Of a stretch of 49,454 nt of DNA, positions 7,755 to 15,641 are shown piece after piece. The number at the start of each line of letters is the position of its first letter. Position 1 is the stretch's first letter. The stretch comes from Reyranella sp. (GTDB taxonomy: Bacteria; Pseudomonadota; Alphaproteobacteria; Reyranellales; Reyranellaceae), in NCBI RefSeq assembly GCF_004296935.1, contig NZ_SCVH01000056.1:1-49454 (forward strand), written 5' to 3'. Position numbers and translations under genes: made by a program. The notes below the pieces were generated by a model. That model saw only the letters and a program-made list of their open reading frames with translations. It made no database searches and was not told where the DNA came from.

Positions 7755-8345
7755 CTACTTGGCGATCGACGTGATCGTGAGCGGTGTCGTCATGCCGATC
7801 ACCACGTCGCCGACCTTGATCTTCTTCAGCATGTCCTGCTTGGCGATCGAGTTGGCGGAATAGGTCCGAACGGCACCACCGTCGCCGCTGATCACCGAGA
7901 CGGTGTTCTTGGCGAGGTCGACGCCGACGACCGTGAGGGTAAACCGGCCGGTCGCCACATCGAGCGCATCGGGCTTGGCCATCTGGTCGCGGCGCGCTTC
8001 CCTCGAACCCGGGCCCTTCTGGCGCAGGTTCAGCATGGTCACCACTTCCGAATAGGTCACGGTCGCGAGCGAGCCGTCGTCGATTGCCGCGAGGTTGGTC
8101 ACGCCGCTCGCGACCGGCAGGACCACGGTCCGGCCGGTGGGCAGGGTGATGGCGACGGTGCGGCTCTCTTCGTCGACCGTCTCCACCGTCACGCTCGCCG
8201 TCACGGTGTCGTGGAAGGAAACGCCCTCGCGCGGCACGGCCTGGACCTGGGCCGACGCCTGCCGCTCGGGCAGGCCGATCCCCACCGCCAGAATCGCCGC
8301 GAAGGTCGAAAAGCCCGCAGCCAACTTGATCGAACGGATAGTCAT
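7755..8345 (-). CDS. Secreted protein of unknown function with two similar beta-rich units
   Basis: A 196-residue protein with an N-terminal signal peptide (MTIRSIKLAAGFSTFAAILAVGIGLPERQASAQ). I do not recognise the family. The mature region looks like two related beta-rich units of about 60 residues: VTVETVDEESRTVAITLPTGRTVVLPVASGVTNLAAIDDGSLATVTYSEVV and LTVVGVDLAKNTVSVISGDGGAVRTYSANSIAKQDMLKKIKVGDVVIGMTT. Each follows the pattern V-D-x4/5-TV-x5/6-G-x-h-x5-S/A...L-x-x-I-x-x-G. The ATG at 8345 has AAGAGGT upstream and opens on the signal peptide; upstream in-frame ATGs would bury it. It is monocistronic, convergent with the DUF427 gene. Periplasmic location is inferred. Confidence 0.7.
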   Translation of the reverse strand: MTIRSIKLAAGFSTFAAILAVGIGLPERQASAQVQAVPREGVSFHDTVTASVTVETVDEESRTVAITLPTGRTVVLPVASGVTNLAAIDDGSLATVTYSEVVTMLNLRQKGPGSREARRDQMAKPDALDVATGRFTLTVVGVDLAKNTVSVISGDGGAVRTYSANSIAKQDMLKKIKVGDVVIGMTTPLTITSIAK

Positions 8346-8453
8346 CGGCGTGTACCTCTTGAAACCCATAACGCGCCGGACAATAGCGATCCGAACCGGG
8401 CGCGCAACCACGAAGCCACAAGGCAAGCCTGGAGAGGAAATCCGCGCCCGATT

Positions 8454-9233
8454 TCAGCCGAAATGGCCGAGGACGGCGCCGGCGACGGCGTCGGGCTGGT
8501 CGAGATAGGCCAGATGGCCGGCGCCAGCGATGACTTCGACCCGGCTCTTGCCGTTGATCCCGGCCGCGAATTTGCGCGCATAGCTCGGCGGCAGGACGGC
8601 GTCGCGCTCACCCCACAGGATCAGGGTCGAGGCGGCGATCAGGCCGAGCCGCTTTTCCAGCCCGGTGTTGCCGAGCGGCCAAAAGGCGCGGGCGGCGGCT
8701 TCGGCCGCGCGCGTCATCTCGATCGGCCATTCGATCGAGTTCGCACCTTCCGGCGGCGCCATCAGGGCATTCCACTTTTCGCCGTCGGCGCACATCAGGC
8801 CGGGCACGGCGTCCTTGCGTTGCGCCCATGGGTCGGCCGCCGGGGCATCGTCGTCGAACAGGCCGAAGGGGCTGATCAGCGCCAGGCGGCGGACGTGTCC
8901 AGGAAAGATCGCGGCCATTTCGGCGGCAAACGCGCCGCCTACGGAAGCACCCACGAGATCCGCGCCGGCGAGGCCCGCCTTGTCGATCAGCTGGCGCACC
9001 GCCAGCACCCAGTCGAGATGCGTGTCGAGTTCGGTGTGGCCGGTCGCCCCGGGGTAGCCCGGCAGCGACGGCACGATCACCGTGCGCTTCTCGGCGAGTC
9101 TGTCGAGAAAGGGCAGCCAGCGCGGCAGGCCGCCGAGGCCGGCGAGGAAGCCGAGCTTGGGGCCCTGGCCTTTGGTCCAAACGCGGCAGGGGAAGCCGTT
9201 CACATCGACGGTCGTCGTCTTCGGATCAGACAC
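8454..9233 (-). CDS. Alpha/beta hydrolase
   Basis: A 259-residue alpha/beta-hydrolase-fold enzyme with a complete triad. The nucleophile is S97 in GASVGG; the acid is in LILWGERDAVLPP; the His is in VIAGAGHLAYLDQPDAV. The oxyanion region is FLAGLGGLPRWLPFLDRLAEKRTVIVPSLPGYPGA. The start is GTG at 9233, five bases after the luciferase-like gene's stop, with a GGAG site inside that gene's end, so the pair is an operon. The fold covers esterases, C-C hydrolases and haloalkane dehalogenases; substrate not assignable. Confidence 0.88.
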   Translation of the reverse strand: MSDPKTTTVDVNGFPCRVWTKGQGPKLGFLAGLGGLPRWLPFLDRLAEKRTVIVPSLPGYPGATGHTELDTHLDWVLAVRQLIDKAGLAGADLVGASVGGAFAAEMAAIFPGHVRRLALISPFGLFDDDAPAADPWAQRKDAVPGLMCADGEKWNALMAPPEGANSIEWPIEMTRAAEAAARAFWPLGNTGLEKRLGLIAASTLILWGERDAVLPPSYARKFAAGINGKSRVEVIAGAGHLAYLDQPDAVAGAVLGHFG

Positions 9234-9238
9234 GAGAC

Positions 9239-10513
9239 TTACTCCGCGGCGGCGAGCTGCGGGCGGAAGGCGGGGACGGCGGCGCGCTGGCCCTTGGCCA
9301 TGGGCTTGGGCCACCACTTGTCCTCCCACTCGCCGAACAGGTCCTTCACCTTGGGCATCACCTTCTCGGCGAACAGGCGCGTGTTGTACTTGGTCATGTC
9401 CTTGCTCATGTTGCCGTACTGCAGCAGCAGCATGAGATGGCCGACGTTCAGGCTGGTGCCGACGTGGCGGATCTGTTCCACCACCTCGTCCGGCGTGCCG
9501 ATCAGGACATAGCCGCCATCGACGATGTCCTTCATGTTGGTGGCCTTGAGCGCGGCCTTGGTCGCGGGACTGGCGACGTTGGCCGCCTTCTGCATCATGC
9601 CCTGGATGCCCGAGCGCTGCGTCGCCTCGGTGACGTACCCCGGCGGCGTTGCGAAGCGCGCATCGACGTGCAGGCAGCGGCCATAAAAGTATTCGGCCGG
9701 CTCCGTATAAAGGTCGAGCGCCTGCTGGCGGCTTTCGGCGACGCCGACGAACTGCAGGAAGCCGGCGCGGTACGGATTGCGGTCCTTGCCGAGCTTCTCC
9801 ATCTCGTTCCAGAAGCCCTGCATCGTCGTGAGCCCGGCCTTGTAGCCGTAGTAGGAGAGGTAGCAGTAGACGTAGTCCATCTCCGCGCACCACCGCCACG
9901 TCTCGATCGAGCCGCCGCCCGGAATCCAGATCGGCGGATGCGGATCGTTCTGGATCGGGCGTGGCCAGATGTTGACGTAGCGCTGCTGGTTGTAGCGGCC
10001 GTTGAAGGCGAAGGTGTCCTTCTCGGTCCAGGCCTTCTTCACCAGGTCATGCGCCTCGAGATAGCGCTCGCGCAGCAGGCTCGGGTTCTGGCCGTAGGCG
10101 TAGCAGGTGTCCATCGGCGAGCCGACCGGGAAGCCTGCGATCAGGCGGCCGCCCGAGATGCAGTCGATCATCGCGAATTCTTCGGCGACGCGCGTCGGCG
10201 GATTGTAGAGCGCCAGCGAATTGCCCATGACGCAGAGCGCGGTGTCGGTGGTGCGCCGGGCGAGCGAACTCGCGATCAGGTTGGGCGAGGGCATGAGGCC
10301 GTAGCCGTTCGAATGGTGCTCGTTCACGCACACCGCGTCGTAGCCGAGCTCGGCGGCATACTCGAGCTCGTCCATGAAGTCGTTGTACATGTGATGGGCG
10401 CGCTTGGGGTCGAACAGCGACGAATGGATGTCGACCCAGACGCTGGGATGCTTCTTGTTGAAGTCCTCGGGCAGCTCCGTGTACGGCATCAAGTGGAACC
10501 ACATGAGCTTCAT
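9239..10513 (-). CDS. LLM-class (luciferase-like) flavin-dependent oxidoreductase
   Basis: A 424-residue bacterial-luciferase-like monooxygenase/oxidoreductase, which would use reduced FMN or F420 in a TIM-barrel. Recognisable blocks: MKLMWFHLMPYTELP, YAAELGYDAVCVNEHHSNGYGLMPSPNLIASSLARRT, LALYNPPTRVAEEFAMIDCISGGRLIAGFPVG, and PPIWIPGGGSIETWRWCAEMD. The C-terminal block YVLIGTPDEVVEQIRHV is the usual late-barrel segment. The ATG at 10513 has AGGGAGA upstream. It forms an operon with the alpha/beta hydrolase and is divergent from ccr, with a TetR-like palindrome in the shared intergenic region. A catabolic oxygenase-hydrolase pair is plausible but the substrate is unknown. Confidence 0.9.
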   Translation of the reverse strand: MKLMWFHLMPYTELPEDFNKKHPSVWVDIHSSLFDPKRAHHMYNDFMDELEYAAELGYDAVCVNEHHSNGYGLMPSPNLIASSLARRTTDTALCVMGNSLALYNPPTRVAEEFAMIDCISGGRLIAGFPVGSPMDTCYAYGQNPSLLRERYLEAHDLVKKAWTEKDTFAFNGRYNQQRYVNIWPRPIQNDPHPPIWIPGGGSIETWRWCAEMDYVYCYLSYYGYKAGLTTMQGFWNEMEKLGKDRNPYRAGFLQFVGVAESRQQALDLYTEPAEYFYGRCLHVDARFATPPGYVTEATQRSGIQGMMQKAANVASPATKAALKATNMKDIVDGGYVLIGTPDEVVEQIRHVGTSLNVGHLMLLLQYGNMSKDMTKYNTRLFAEKVMPKVKDLFGEWEDKWWPKPMAKGQRAAVPAFRPQLAAAE

Positions 10514-10544
10514 GGTGCGCTCTCCCTAAACTCGAGCTGCATTT

Positions 10545-10562
10545 GGTAAACGACCGTTTACC
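10545..10562. promoter_or_regulatory. Perfect TetR-type operator palindrome
   Basis: GGTAAACG-AC-CGTTTACC, an 8-2-8 perfect dyad, lies 32 bases upstream of the luciferase-like start and 164 bases upstream of the ccr start. Its size and symmetry match TetR/AcrR-family operators. It is closer to the luciferase-like gene and most likely controls that promoter. No TetR gene is in the window, so the regulator must be encoded elsewhere. Confidence 0.65.
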
Positions 10563-10606
10563 TAGTCAGCCTGCCCCGACTCAAAAGCCCATGCAATGTG
10601 GGATTT

Positions 10607-10678
10607 CCGCAGATTGCGGGTAATTTTGTTGTTTTTCCCCTGCGTCATTCGTTCCGATTCGTATTTTGTGCATTGCAC
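10607..10678. promoter_or_regulatory. Two short dyads in the ccr upstream region
   Basis: CCGCA-GAT-TGCGG at 10607-10619 and GTGCA-T-TGCAC at 10668-10678, both perfect, lie in the AT-richer 165-base stretch upstream of ccr. They could be binding sites for a regulator of the ethylmalonyl-CoA pathway, but no known consensus was matched with certainty. Clear -35 and -10 elements were not identified. Confidence 0.3.
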
Positions 10679-10726
10679 TCTCGCGAGCGCAGCAATAGTT
10701 TCGCTGCATCGCAGGAGGCTTTGCCC

Positions 10727-12016
10727 ATGTCCGTTGTCGCTTTCGCGGCCCGCCCGCATCCGACGGCCAACCAGCCGCAGAAGGATCTCTACGAGGTCGG
10801 CGAAATTCCGCCGCTCGGTCACGTGCCGAAGAACATGTACGCTTGGGTGATCCGGCGCGAGCGTCACGGTCCGCCCGAACAATCCATGCAGCTCGAGGTC
10901 GTGCCGACGCACACCATCGGCGAGGACGAGGTGCTGGTCCTCGTGATGGCTGCTGGCGTCAACTACAACGGCGTCTGGGCGGGCCTCGGTCTGCCGATCT
11001 CGCCGTTCGACGTCCATAAGCAGCCGTTCCATATCGCGGGCTCCGATGCCGCCGGCATCGTCTGGGCGGTCGGCGCCAAGGTGAAGCGCTGGAAGGTCGG
11101 CGACGAGGTCGTGATCCATTGTAACCAGGACGACGGCGACGACGAGGAGTGCAACGGCGGCGATCCGATGTTCTCCACCAGCCAGCGTATCTGGGGCTAC
11201 GAGACGCCGGACGGCAGCTTCGCCCAGTTCTGCAAGGTGCAGGCGCGCCAGCTCATGAAGCGGCCGCAGCATCTCACCTGGGAGGAGAGCGCCTCCTACA
11301 CGCTGACGCTCGCTACCGCCTACCGCATGCTGTTCGGTCACCGTCCGCATATCCTGCGGCCCGGCCACAACGTGCTGGTGTGGGGCGCGGCCGGCGGCAT
11401 CGGCTCGATGGCGGTGCAGCTCATCGCCGCTGCCGGCGCCAATGCGATCGGCGTGATCTCTGATCCGTCGAAGACCGACTTCGTGATGTCGCTGGGCGCC
11501 CGCGGCGTCGTCAACCGCAACGACTTCGACTGCTGGGGCCAGTTGCCCGACGTCGACGACCAGAAGGGCTACGCCGAATACATGAAGAAGTGCCGCAAGT
11601 TCGGCGCGGCGATCTGGGAGCACACCGGCAAGGGCAACGACGTCGACTTCGTGTTCGAGCATCCCGGCGAGCAGACCTTCCCGGTATCGTGCTTCGTGGT
11701 GAAGCGCGGCGGCATGGTGGTCTTCTGCGCCGGCACGACGGGCTACAACCTCACCATGGACGCGCGCTTCGTGTGGATGCGCCAGAAGCGCATCCAGGGC
11801 AGCCACTTCGCCAACCTCCTGCAGGCGAGCCAGGCCAACCAGCTCGTGATCGAGCGCCGCGTCGATCCCTGCATGAGCGAGGTCTTCGACTGGGCCGACA
11901 TTCCCAAGGCCCACACCAAGATGTGGAAGAACCAGCACAAGCCCGGAAACATGGCGGTGCTCGTCTCCGCCAAGCGCCCCGGCCTGCGCACGCTGGAAGA
12001 CGCGCTGGAGGATTAA
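10727..12016 (+). CDS. ccr: Crotonyl-CoA carboxylase/reductase
   Basis: A 429-residue member of the zinc-free MDR superfamily that reductively carboxylates crotonyl-CoA to ethylmalonyl-CoA with NADPH and CO2, the defining step of the ethylmalonyl-CoA pathway. Typical Ccr blocks: KDLYEVGEIPPLGHVPKNMYAWVIRRERHGPPEQSMQ, MAAGVNYNGVWAGLG, HIAGSDAAGIVWAVG, CNQDDGDDEECNGGDPMFSTSQRIWGYETPDGSFAQFC, the nucleotide-binding VLVWGAAGGIGSMAVQL, and HPGEQTFPVSCFVVKRGGMVVFCAGTTGYNLTMDARFVWMRQKRIQGSHFAN. The ATG at 10727 follows a textbook AGGAGG and is much better than upstream in-frame starts. mcd follows on the same strand, separated by a large hairpin repeat. Confidence 0.96.
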   Translation: MSVVAFAARPHPTANQPQKDLYEVGEIPPLGHVPKNMYAWVIRRERHGPPEQSMQLEVVPTHTIGEDEVLVLVMAAGVNYNGVWAGLGLPISPFDVHKQPFHIAGSDAAGIVWAVGAKVKRWKVGDEVVIHCNQDDGDDEECNGGDPMFSTSQRIWGYETPDGSFAQFCKVQARQLMKRPQHLTWEESASYTLTLATAYRMLFGHRPHILRPGHNVLVWGAAGGIGSMAVQLIAAAGANAIGVISDPSKTDFVMSLGARGVVNRNDFDCWGQLPDVDDQKGYAEYMKKCRKFGAAIWEHTGKGNDVDFVFEHPGEQTFPVSCFVVKRGGMVVFCAGTTGYNLTMDARFVWMRQKRIQGSHFANLLQASQANQLVIERRVDPCMSEVFDWADIPKAHTKMWKNQHKPGNMAVLVSAKRPGLRTLEDALED

Positions 12017-12027
12017 CTCTCTCTTAA

Positions 12028-12145
12028 CCTCCCCCGTCTGACGGGGGAGGTGGCCCGAAGGGCCGGAGGGGGAAAGCCCCAGTCCGTGTTGTTGCCTTCC
12101 CCCTCCGCCCCCTTCGGGGGCACCTCCCCCGTCAGACGGGGGAGG
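12028..12145. repeat. Large inverted repeat between ccr and mcd
   Basis: Two arms of about 47 bases (12028-12073 and 12098-12145) pair almost completely, and each arm's outer 23 bases is itself a palindrome of the form CCTCCCCCGTC-TGACGGGGGAGG. The inner parts carry GGCCCGAAGGGCC-like and CCCCTTCGGGG hairpins. This kind of GC-rich intergenic element is common in alphaproteobacterial genomes. The transcript would form a very stable cruciform-like hairpin that could terminate, stabilise or process the ccr-mcd message. Its right end includes the GGAGG nearest to mcd. Confidence 0.85.
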
Positions 12146-12161
12146 AGATGAGAGTCCCGAG

Positions 12162-13802
12162 ATGTCCCTGATCCTTCCAGACCTCCTCTCATGCTGCGCC
12201 GAGGCCGAGTCCGCTGCCGACCGCTACGAGGCCGAAGCGCGCGAAGCGGTGCGCCGGCTGATCGCGCCCGCGGGCAAGGTCGATGCGAAGCTGCTGGAGC
12301 GCGAGCAGTTCGCGGCGCATGGCTTCGCCTGGATCGCGACCTATGTGTCGGCCATCCGCCAGATGCGGCGCTGGGCCGAGGCGGGCGCCGGTGGTGAACT
12401 CGAGCAACTCATTCTTCAGGTGGCGCTCGGCGAATATCTCGCCCAGCTGAAAGGCGGCATCGCCATCAGCCAGGTCGAGATCGTGCGGCCGGCGGATCTC
12501 GGTGCGGACGCGTCGGCGCTCGATGCACCGGCGGTCCAGAAGCTGATCGCGGCCAACACCTCGGCCGCGCGGCTGCGGATCGCCGAACTGATTGCCGACG
12601 GACTCGATACCGGTGACTTCGGCGCACTGGGCCTGGGCGACGAGGCCATGGAAGAGGTGCGCCGCCAGTTCCGCCGCTTCGTCGACACCGAAGTCGGCCC
12701 ACACGCGCACGGCTGGCATTTACGCGACGAGTTGATCCCGCTGCCCGTGGTGCAGCAGATGGCCGATCTCGGCGTCTTCGGCCTTACCGTGCCGGAGGAG
12801 TGGGGCGGTCTCGGCATGGGCAAGCTCGCGATGTGCGTCGTTACCGAGGAACTGTCACGCGGCTACATTGGTGTGGGCTCGCTCGGCACGCGCTCGGAGA
12901 TCGCCGCCGAGCTGATCCGCGCCGGCGGCACCGAGGACCAGAAGAAGCGCTACCTCTCGCGCATCGCCTCGGGCGAGATCCTGCCGACGGCGGTGTTCAC
13001 CGAACCCAACACAGGGTCGGACCTCGCATCCTTGCGCACGCGCGCCGTGCTCGACGGCGACACATATAAGATCAACGGCAACAAGACCTGGATCACCCAC
13101 GCCGCCCGCGCGGACATCATGACGCTGCTCGCGCGCAGCGACGCCTCGAAGCCCGGCTATCAGGGCCTGTCGATGTTCCTGGCCGAGAAGCCGCGCGGCG
13201 ACGAGGCCGATCCGTTCCCGGCCAAGGGCATGAGCGGCGGCGAGATCAAGGTGCTGGGCTATCGCGGCATGAAGGAATACGAGATCGGCTTCGACGGCTT
13301 CGAGGTGCCGGCCGAGAACCTTCTTGGCGGCAAGGAAGGGCAGGGGTTCAAGCAGCTCATGGCGACCTTCGAGAGCGCGCGCATCCAGACCGCGGCGCGC
13401 GCCGTCGGCGTGGCACAGAACGCACTCGAACTCGGCCTGCGCTATGCCAAGGACCGCATCCAGTTTGCCAAGCCGTTATACGCTTTCCCGCGCGTCGCCG
13501 GAAAGATCGCCTGGATGGCGGTCGAGACCATGATCGCCCGCCAGCTGACCTACTTCGCCGCGCGCGAAAAGGACCAGGACCGGCGCTGCGACATCGAGGC
13601 CGGCATGGCGAAGCTTCTGGCCGCGCGAGTCGCCTGGAGCAATGCCGACAATGCGCTGCAGATCCACGGCGGCAACGGCTACGCGATGGAATATCCCATC
13701 AGCCGAGTGCTGTGCGACGCGCGCATCCTCAACATCTTCGAGGGCGCGGCCGAGATCCAGGCGCAGGTCGTCTGCCGCGGGCTGCTCGAGGGCCGGAACT
13801 AG
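12162..13802 (+). CDS. mcd: (2S)-methylsuccinyl-CoA dehydrogenase
   Basis: A 546-residue acyl-CoA dehydrogenase with an extra helical N-terminal region of about 160 residues before the usual ACAD domains. Mcd of the ethylmalonyl-CoA pathway has just such an extension and size. The ACAD part starts near MEEVRRQFRRFVDTEVGPHAHGW, continues with FGLTVPEEWGGLGMG, AVFTEPNTGSDLASLRTRA (FAD and substrate contacts), INGNKTWITHAARADIMTLLAR, and ends NALQIHGGNGYAMEYPISRVLCDARILNIFEGAAEIQ, with the catalytic-base Glu region. It oxidises (2S)-methylsuccinyl-CoA to mesaconyl-CoA, passing electrons to ETF (etfBA lies 5 kb downstream). Its position directly after ccr supports the assignment; a related short-chain ACAD is the alternative. 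Confidence 0.84.
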   Translation: MSLILPDLLSCCAEAESAADRYEAEAREAVRRLIAPAGKVDAKLLEREQFAAHGFAWIATYVSAIRQMRRWAEAGAGGELEQLILQVALGEYLAQLKGGIAISQVEIVRPADLGADASALDAPAVQKLIAANTSAARLRIAELIADGLDTGDFGALGLGDEAMEEVRRQFRRFVDTEVGPHAHGWHLRDELIPLPVVQQMADLGVFGLTVPEEWGGLGMGKLAMCVVTEELSRGYIGVGSLGTRSEIAAELIRAGGTEDQKKRYLSRIASGEILPTAVFTEPNTGSDLASLRTRAVLDGDTYKINGNKTWITHAARADIMTLLARSDASKPGYQGLSMFLAEKPRGDEADPFPAKGMSGGEIKVLGYRGMKEYEIGFDGFEVPAENLLGGKEGQGFKQLMATFESARIQTAARAVGVAQNALELGLRYAKDRIQFAKPLYAFPRVAGKIAWMAVETMIARQLTYFAAREKDQDRRCDIEAGMAKLLAARVAWSNADNALQIHGGNGYAMEYPISRVLCDARILNIFEGAAEIQAQVVCRGLLEGRN

Positions 13803-14048
13803 ATCTTTCCTGCTTAGTTCGAGACCAGCAACGCTCGACAGCCTGGCCTGATCCAACCCTGACACATGTCCAGTCCAAGAGGGTCACTCCACCGCGATTC
13901 GGGCCTGCGTTGAAAAGGATCGTTCCGTTCAATCGGGCCGGCGCTTCGCGAATTTTCAGGCAGACAGAGTCTGGACAACTCGTGTCCGAAAAAAGGGCCG
14001 GATTCCTCTCGCGCTCGGCCTGTTTCCCCCGGGTGCTTATTCCACGCT

Positions 14049-14054
14049 ATAGTC
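14049..14054 (+). promoter_or_regulatory. Candidate -10 element of the TauD-like gene
   Basis: TATAGT (five of six bases) lies 28 bases upstream of the ATG at 14082. No convincing -35 is seen. A strong GGAGGAACGAG ribosome site follows. The rest of the 279-base gap from 13803 shows no gene or repeat I can support. Confidence 0.4.
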
Positions 14055-14081
14055 GACGAGGAGTTCGGAGGAACGAGAGCC

Positions 14082-14966
14082 ATGCAGGGATCGCTGAGCG
14101 GAAACGCCGGGCCTCGCTATCGGCACACGGCCGAGGAGGGCGCGCCTTTTGAGACCCTCACCGTCGACAAGCTGACGCCGATCATCGGCGCCGAGATCGC
14201 CGGCGTCGATCTCAGCAAGCCGTTGAGCAATCGCCAGCAGGACGAGATCCACCGGGCGCTGGCCGAGAACCTCGTCATCTTTTTCCGCGACCAGCACATC
14301 ACGCAGGATCAGCACCTGGCCTTCGGTCGTCTGTTCGGCGAGTTGCACACCCATCCCGCGGCGCCGAGCGAGCCGGGCAAGCCCGAGCTGATGATCATCC
14401 ACGCCGACAAGGATTCGCCGCGCGCCAACGGCGAGGGCTGGCACACCGACGTGAGCTGCGACCTCGAGCCGCCGATGGGCAGCATCCTCTACATCAAGAA
14501 GTGCCCGCCCAAGGGTGGCGACACGCTGTTCGCCAGCATGTATGCGGCCTACGAGGCGCTGTCGGACCGCATGAAGAAGTATCTCGAGGGCATGACCGCC
14601 ATCCATGACGGCGAGTCGGTCTATCGCGGCCTCTATGCCAACTACGGCGTCGCCGACAAGCCACAGTATCCGCGCGCCGAGCATCCTGTGGTGCGCACGC
14701 ATCCGGTGACCGGCAAGAAGGGCCTCTACGTCAACCGCGGCTTCACGCGCGCGCTGGTCGGCGTGCCGCGCGACGAGAGCGATGCCATGCTGCGTTATCT
14801 CTACGAGCACATGGAGAATCCGCTGTTCCAGTGCCGCTTCCGCTGGCGCGAGAACTCGATTGCCTTCTGGGACAATCGCTGCGCCCAGCATCGCGCCATG
14901 TGGGACTACTGGCCGCACACCCGCAGCGGCAACCGGGTCACGGTGGCGGGCGACAAGCCTTACTGA
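14082..14966 (+). CDS. TauD/TfdA-family Fe(II)/2-oxoglutarate dioxygenase
   Basis: A 294-residue dioxygenase using Fe(II) and 2-oxoglutarate. The facial triad is visible: H121 and D123 in GWHTDVSC and H270 in RCAQHRAMWDYWPH, with the 2-oxoglutarate Arg in HTRSGNRVTV. The N-terminal block PIIGAEIAGVDLSKPLSNRQQDEIHRALAENLVIFFRDQHIT is classic for the family. Members attack taurine, sulfate esters, phenoxyacetates and many other substrates; nothing nearby fixes which. The ATG at 14082 has GGAGGAACGAG upstream. The HAD phosphatase and amine oxidase follow closely on the same strand. Confidence 0.92.
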   Translation: MQGSLSGNAGPRYRHTAEEGAPFETLTVDKLTPIIGAEIAGVDLSKPLSNRQQDEIHRALAENLVIFFRDQHITQDQHLAFGRLFGELHTHPAAPSEPGKPELMIIHADKDSPRANGEGWHTDVSCDLEPPMGSILYIKKCPPKGGDTLFASMYAAYEALSDRMKKYLEGMTAIHDGESVYRGLYANYGVADKPQYPRAEHPVVRTHPVTGKKGLYVNRGFTRALVGVPRDESDAMLRYLYEHMENPLFQCRFRWRENSIAFWDNRCAQHRAMWDYWPHTRSGNRVTVAGDKPY

Positions 14967-14979
14967 TACTTCTGGCGGC

Positions 14980-15627
14980 GTGCTGGTCATCTTCGATTGC
15001 GACGGAGTGCTGGTCGACAGCGAGCCGCTCGCCAACACCTGTTTTGCCCGCGCGCTGGCGCGTGAAGGGCTCGACTGGAGCGTCGAGGAGACGATGCGCC
15101 GCCTGATGGGTCGCTCGATGAAGTCCTGCGTCGAGATCGTCGAGGGCGTGCTCGGCCGCCGGCTGCCGGACGACTTCGTCGATCGCCTGCAGGCCGACAC
15201 GATGCAATCCTTCCACGAGGCGCCGCTGAAGCCGGTGACAGGTGTTGCCGAGGCGATCGACGCCATCGAGAGGGCGGGGACTGCGACCTGCGTGGCGAGT
15301 TCCGGCAGCCTCGACAAGATGCGCGTGACGCTCGGCATCACCGGCCTGTGGTCGCGTTTCGAGGGCCGCATCTTCAGTTCCTCCGAGGTGCCGCGTGGAA
15401 AGCCGTTCCCGGATCTTTTCCTGCACGCGGCGCTGCGCATGAACGAGCAGCCCTTCGCCTGCACGGTGATCGAGGATTCGCCGCCCGGCCTCCAGGCGGC
15501 GCGCGCCGCCGGCATGCGGGCGCTGGCCTACGTCGGCGCCCCCTATGCCGATCGCGATGCCCTGGTGGTCGCCGGCGGCGAATGGTTCGACGACATGAGG
15601 AAGTTGCCGGCACTGGTGGCGATGTGA
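14980..15627 (+). CDS. HAD-superfamily phosphatase (phosphoglycolate phosphatase-like)
   Basis: A 215-residue HAD hydrolase of subfamily IA. Motif I is FDCDGVLVDSEPLAN with nucleophile D6 and acid D8; motif II is the Ser of CVASSGSLDKM; motif III is the Lys of VPRGKPFPDLFLHAA; motif IV is VIEDSPPGLQAARAAGM. The GTG at 14980 sits 13 bases after the TauD stop and gives the family's usual short lead-in. Substrates of such GPH/CbbY-like enzymes range from phosphoglycolate to sugar phosphates. The stop overlaps the possible GTG start of the next gene. Confidence 0.88.
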   Translation: MLVIFDCDGVLVDSEPLANTCFARALAREGLDWSVEETMRRLMGRSMKSCVEIVEGVLGRRLPDDFVDRLQADTMQSFHEAPLKPVTGVAEAIDAIERAGTATCVASSGSLDKMRVTLGITGLWSRFEGRIFSSSEVPRGKPFPDLFLHAALRMNEQPFACTVIEDSPPGLQAARAAGMRALAYVGAPYADRDALVVAGGEWFDDMRKLPALVAM

Positions 15628-15641
15628 CCGGCTCCTGGTCC

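Noticed and set aside
12028-12145. Insertion-sequence or MITE scar
   Set aside because: No target-site duplication or transposase remnant was visible; it is better described as a dispersed intergenic palindrome.
13803-14081. Small gene between mcd and the TauD-like gene
   Set aside because: Short open frames here lack a ribosome site and plausible protein sequence; the stretch also carries the TauD-like promoter.
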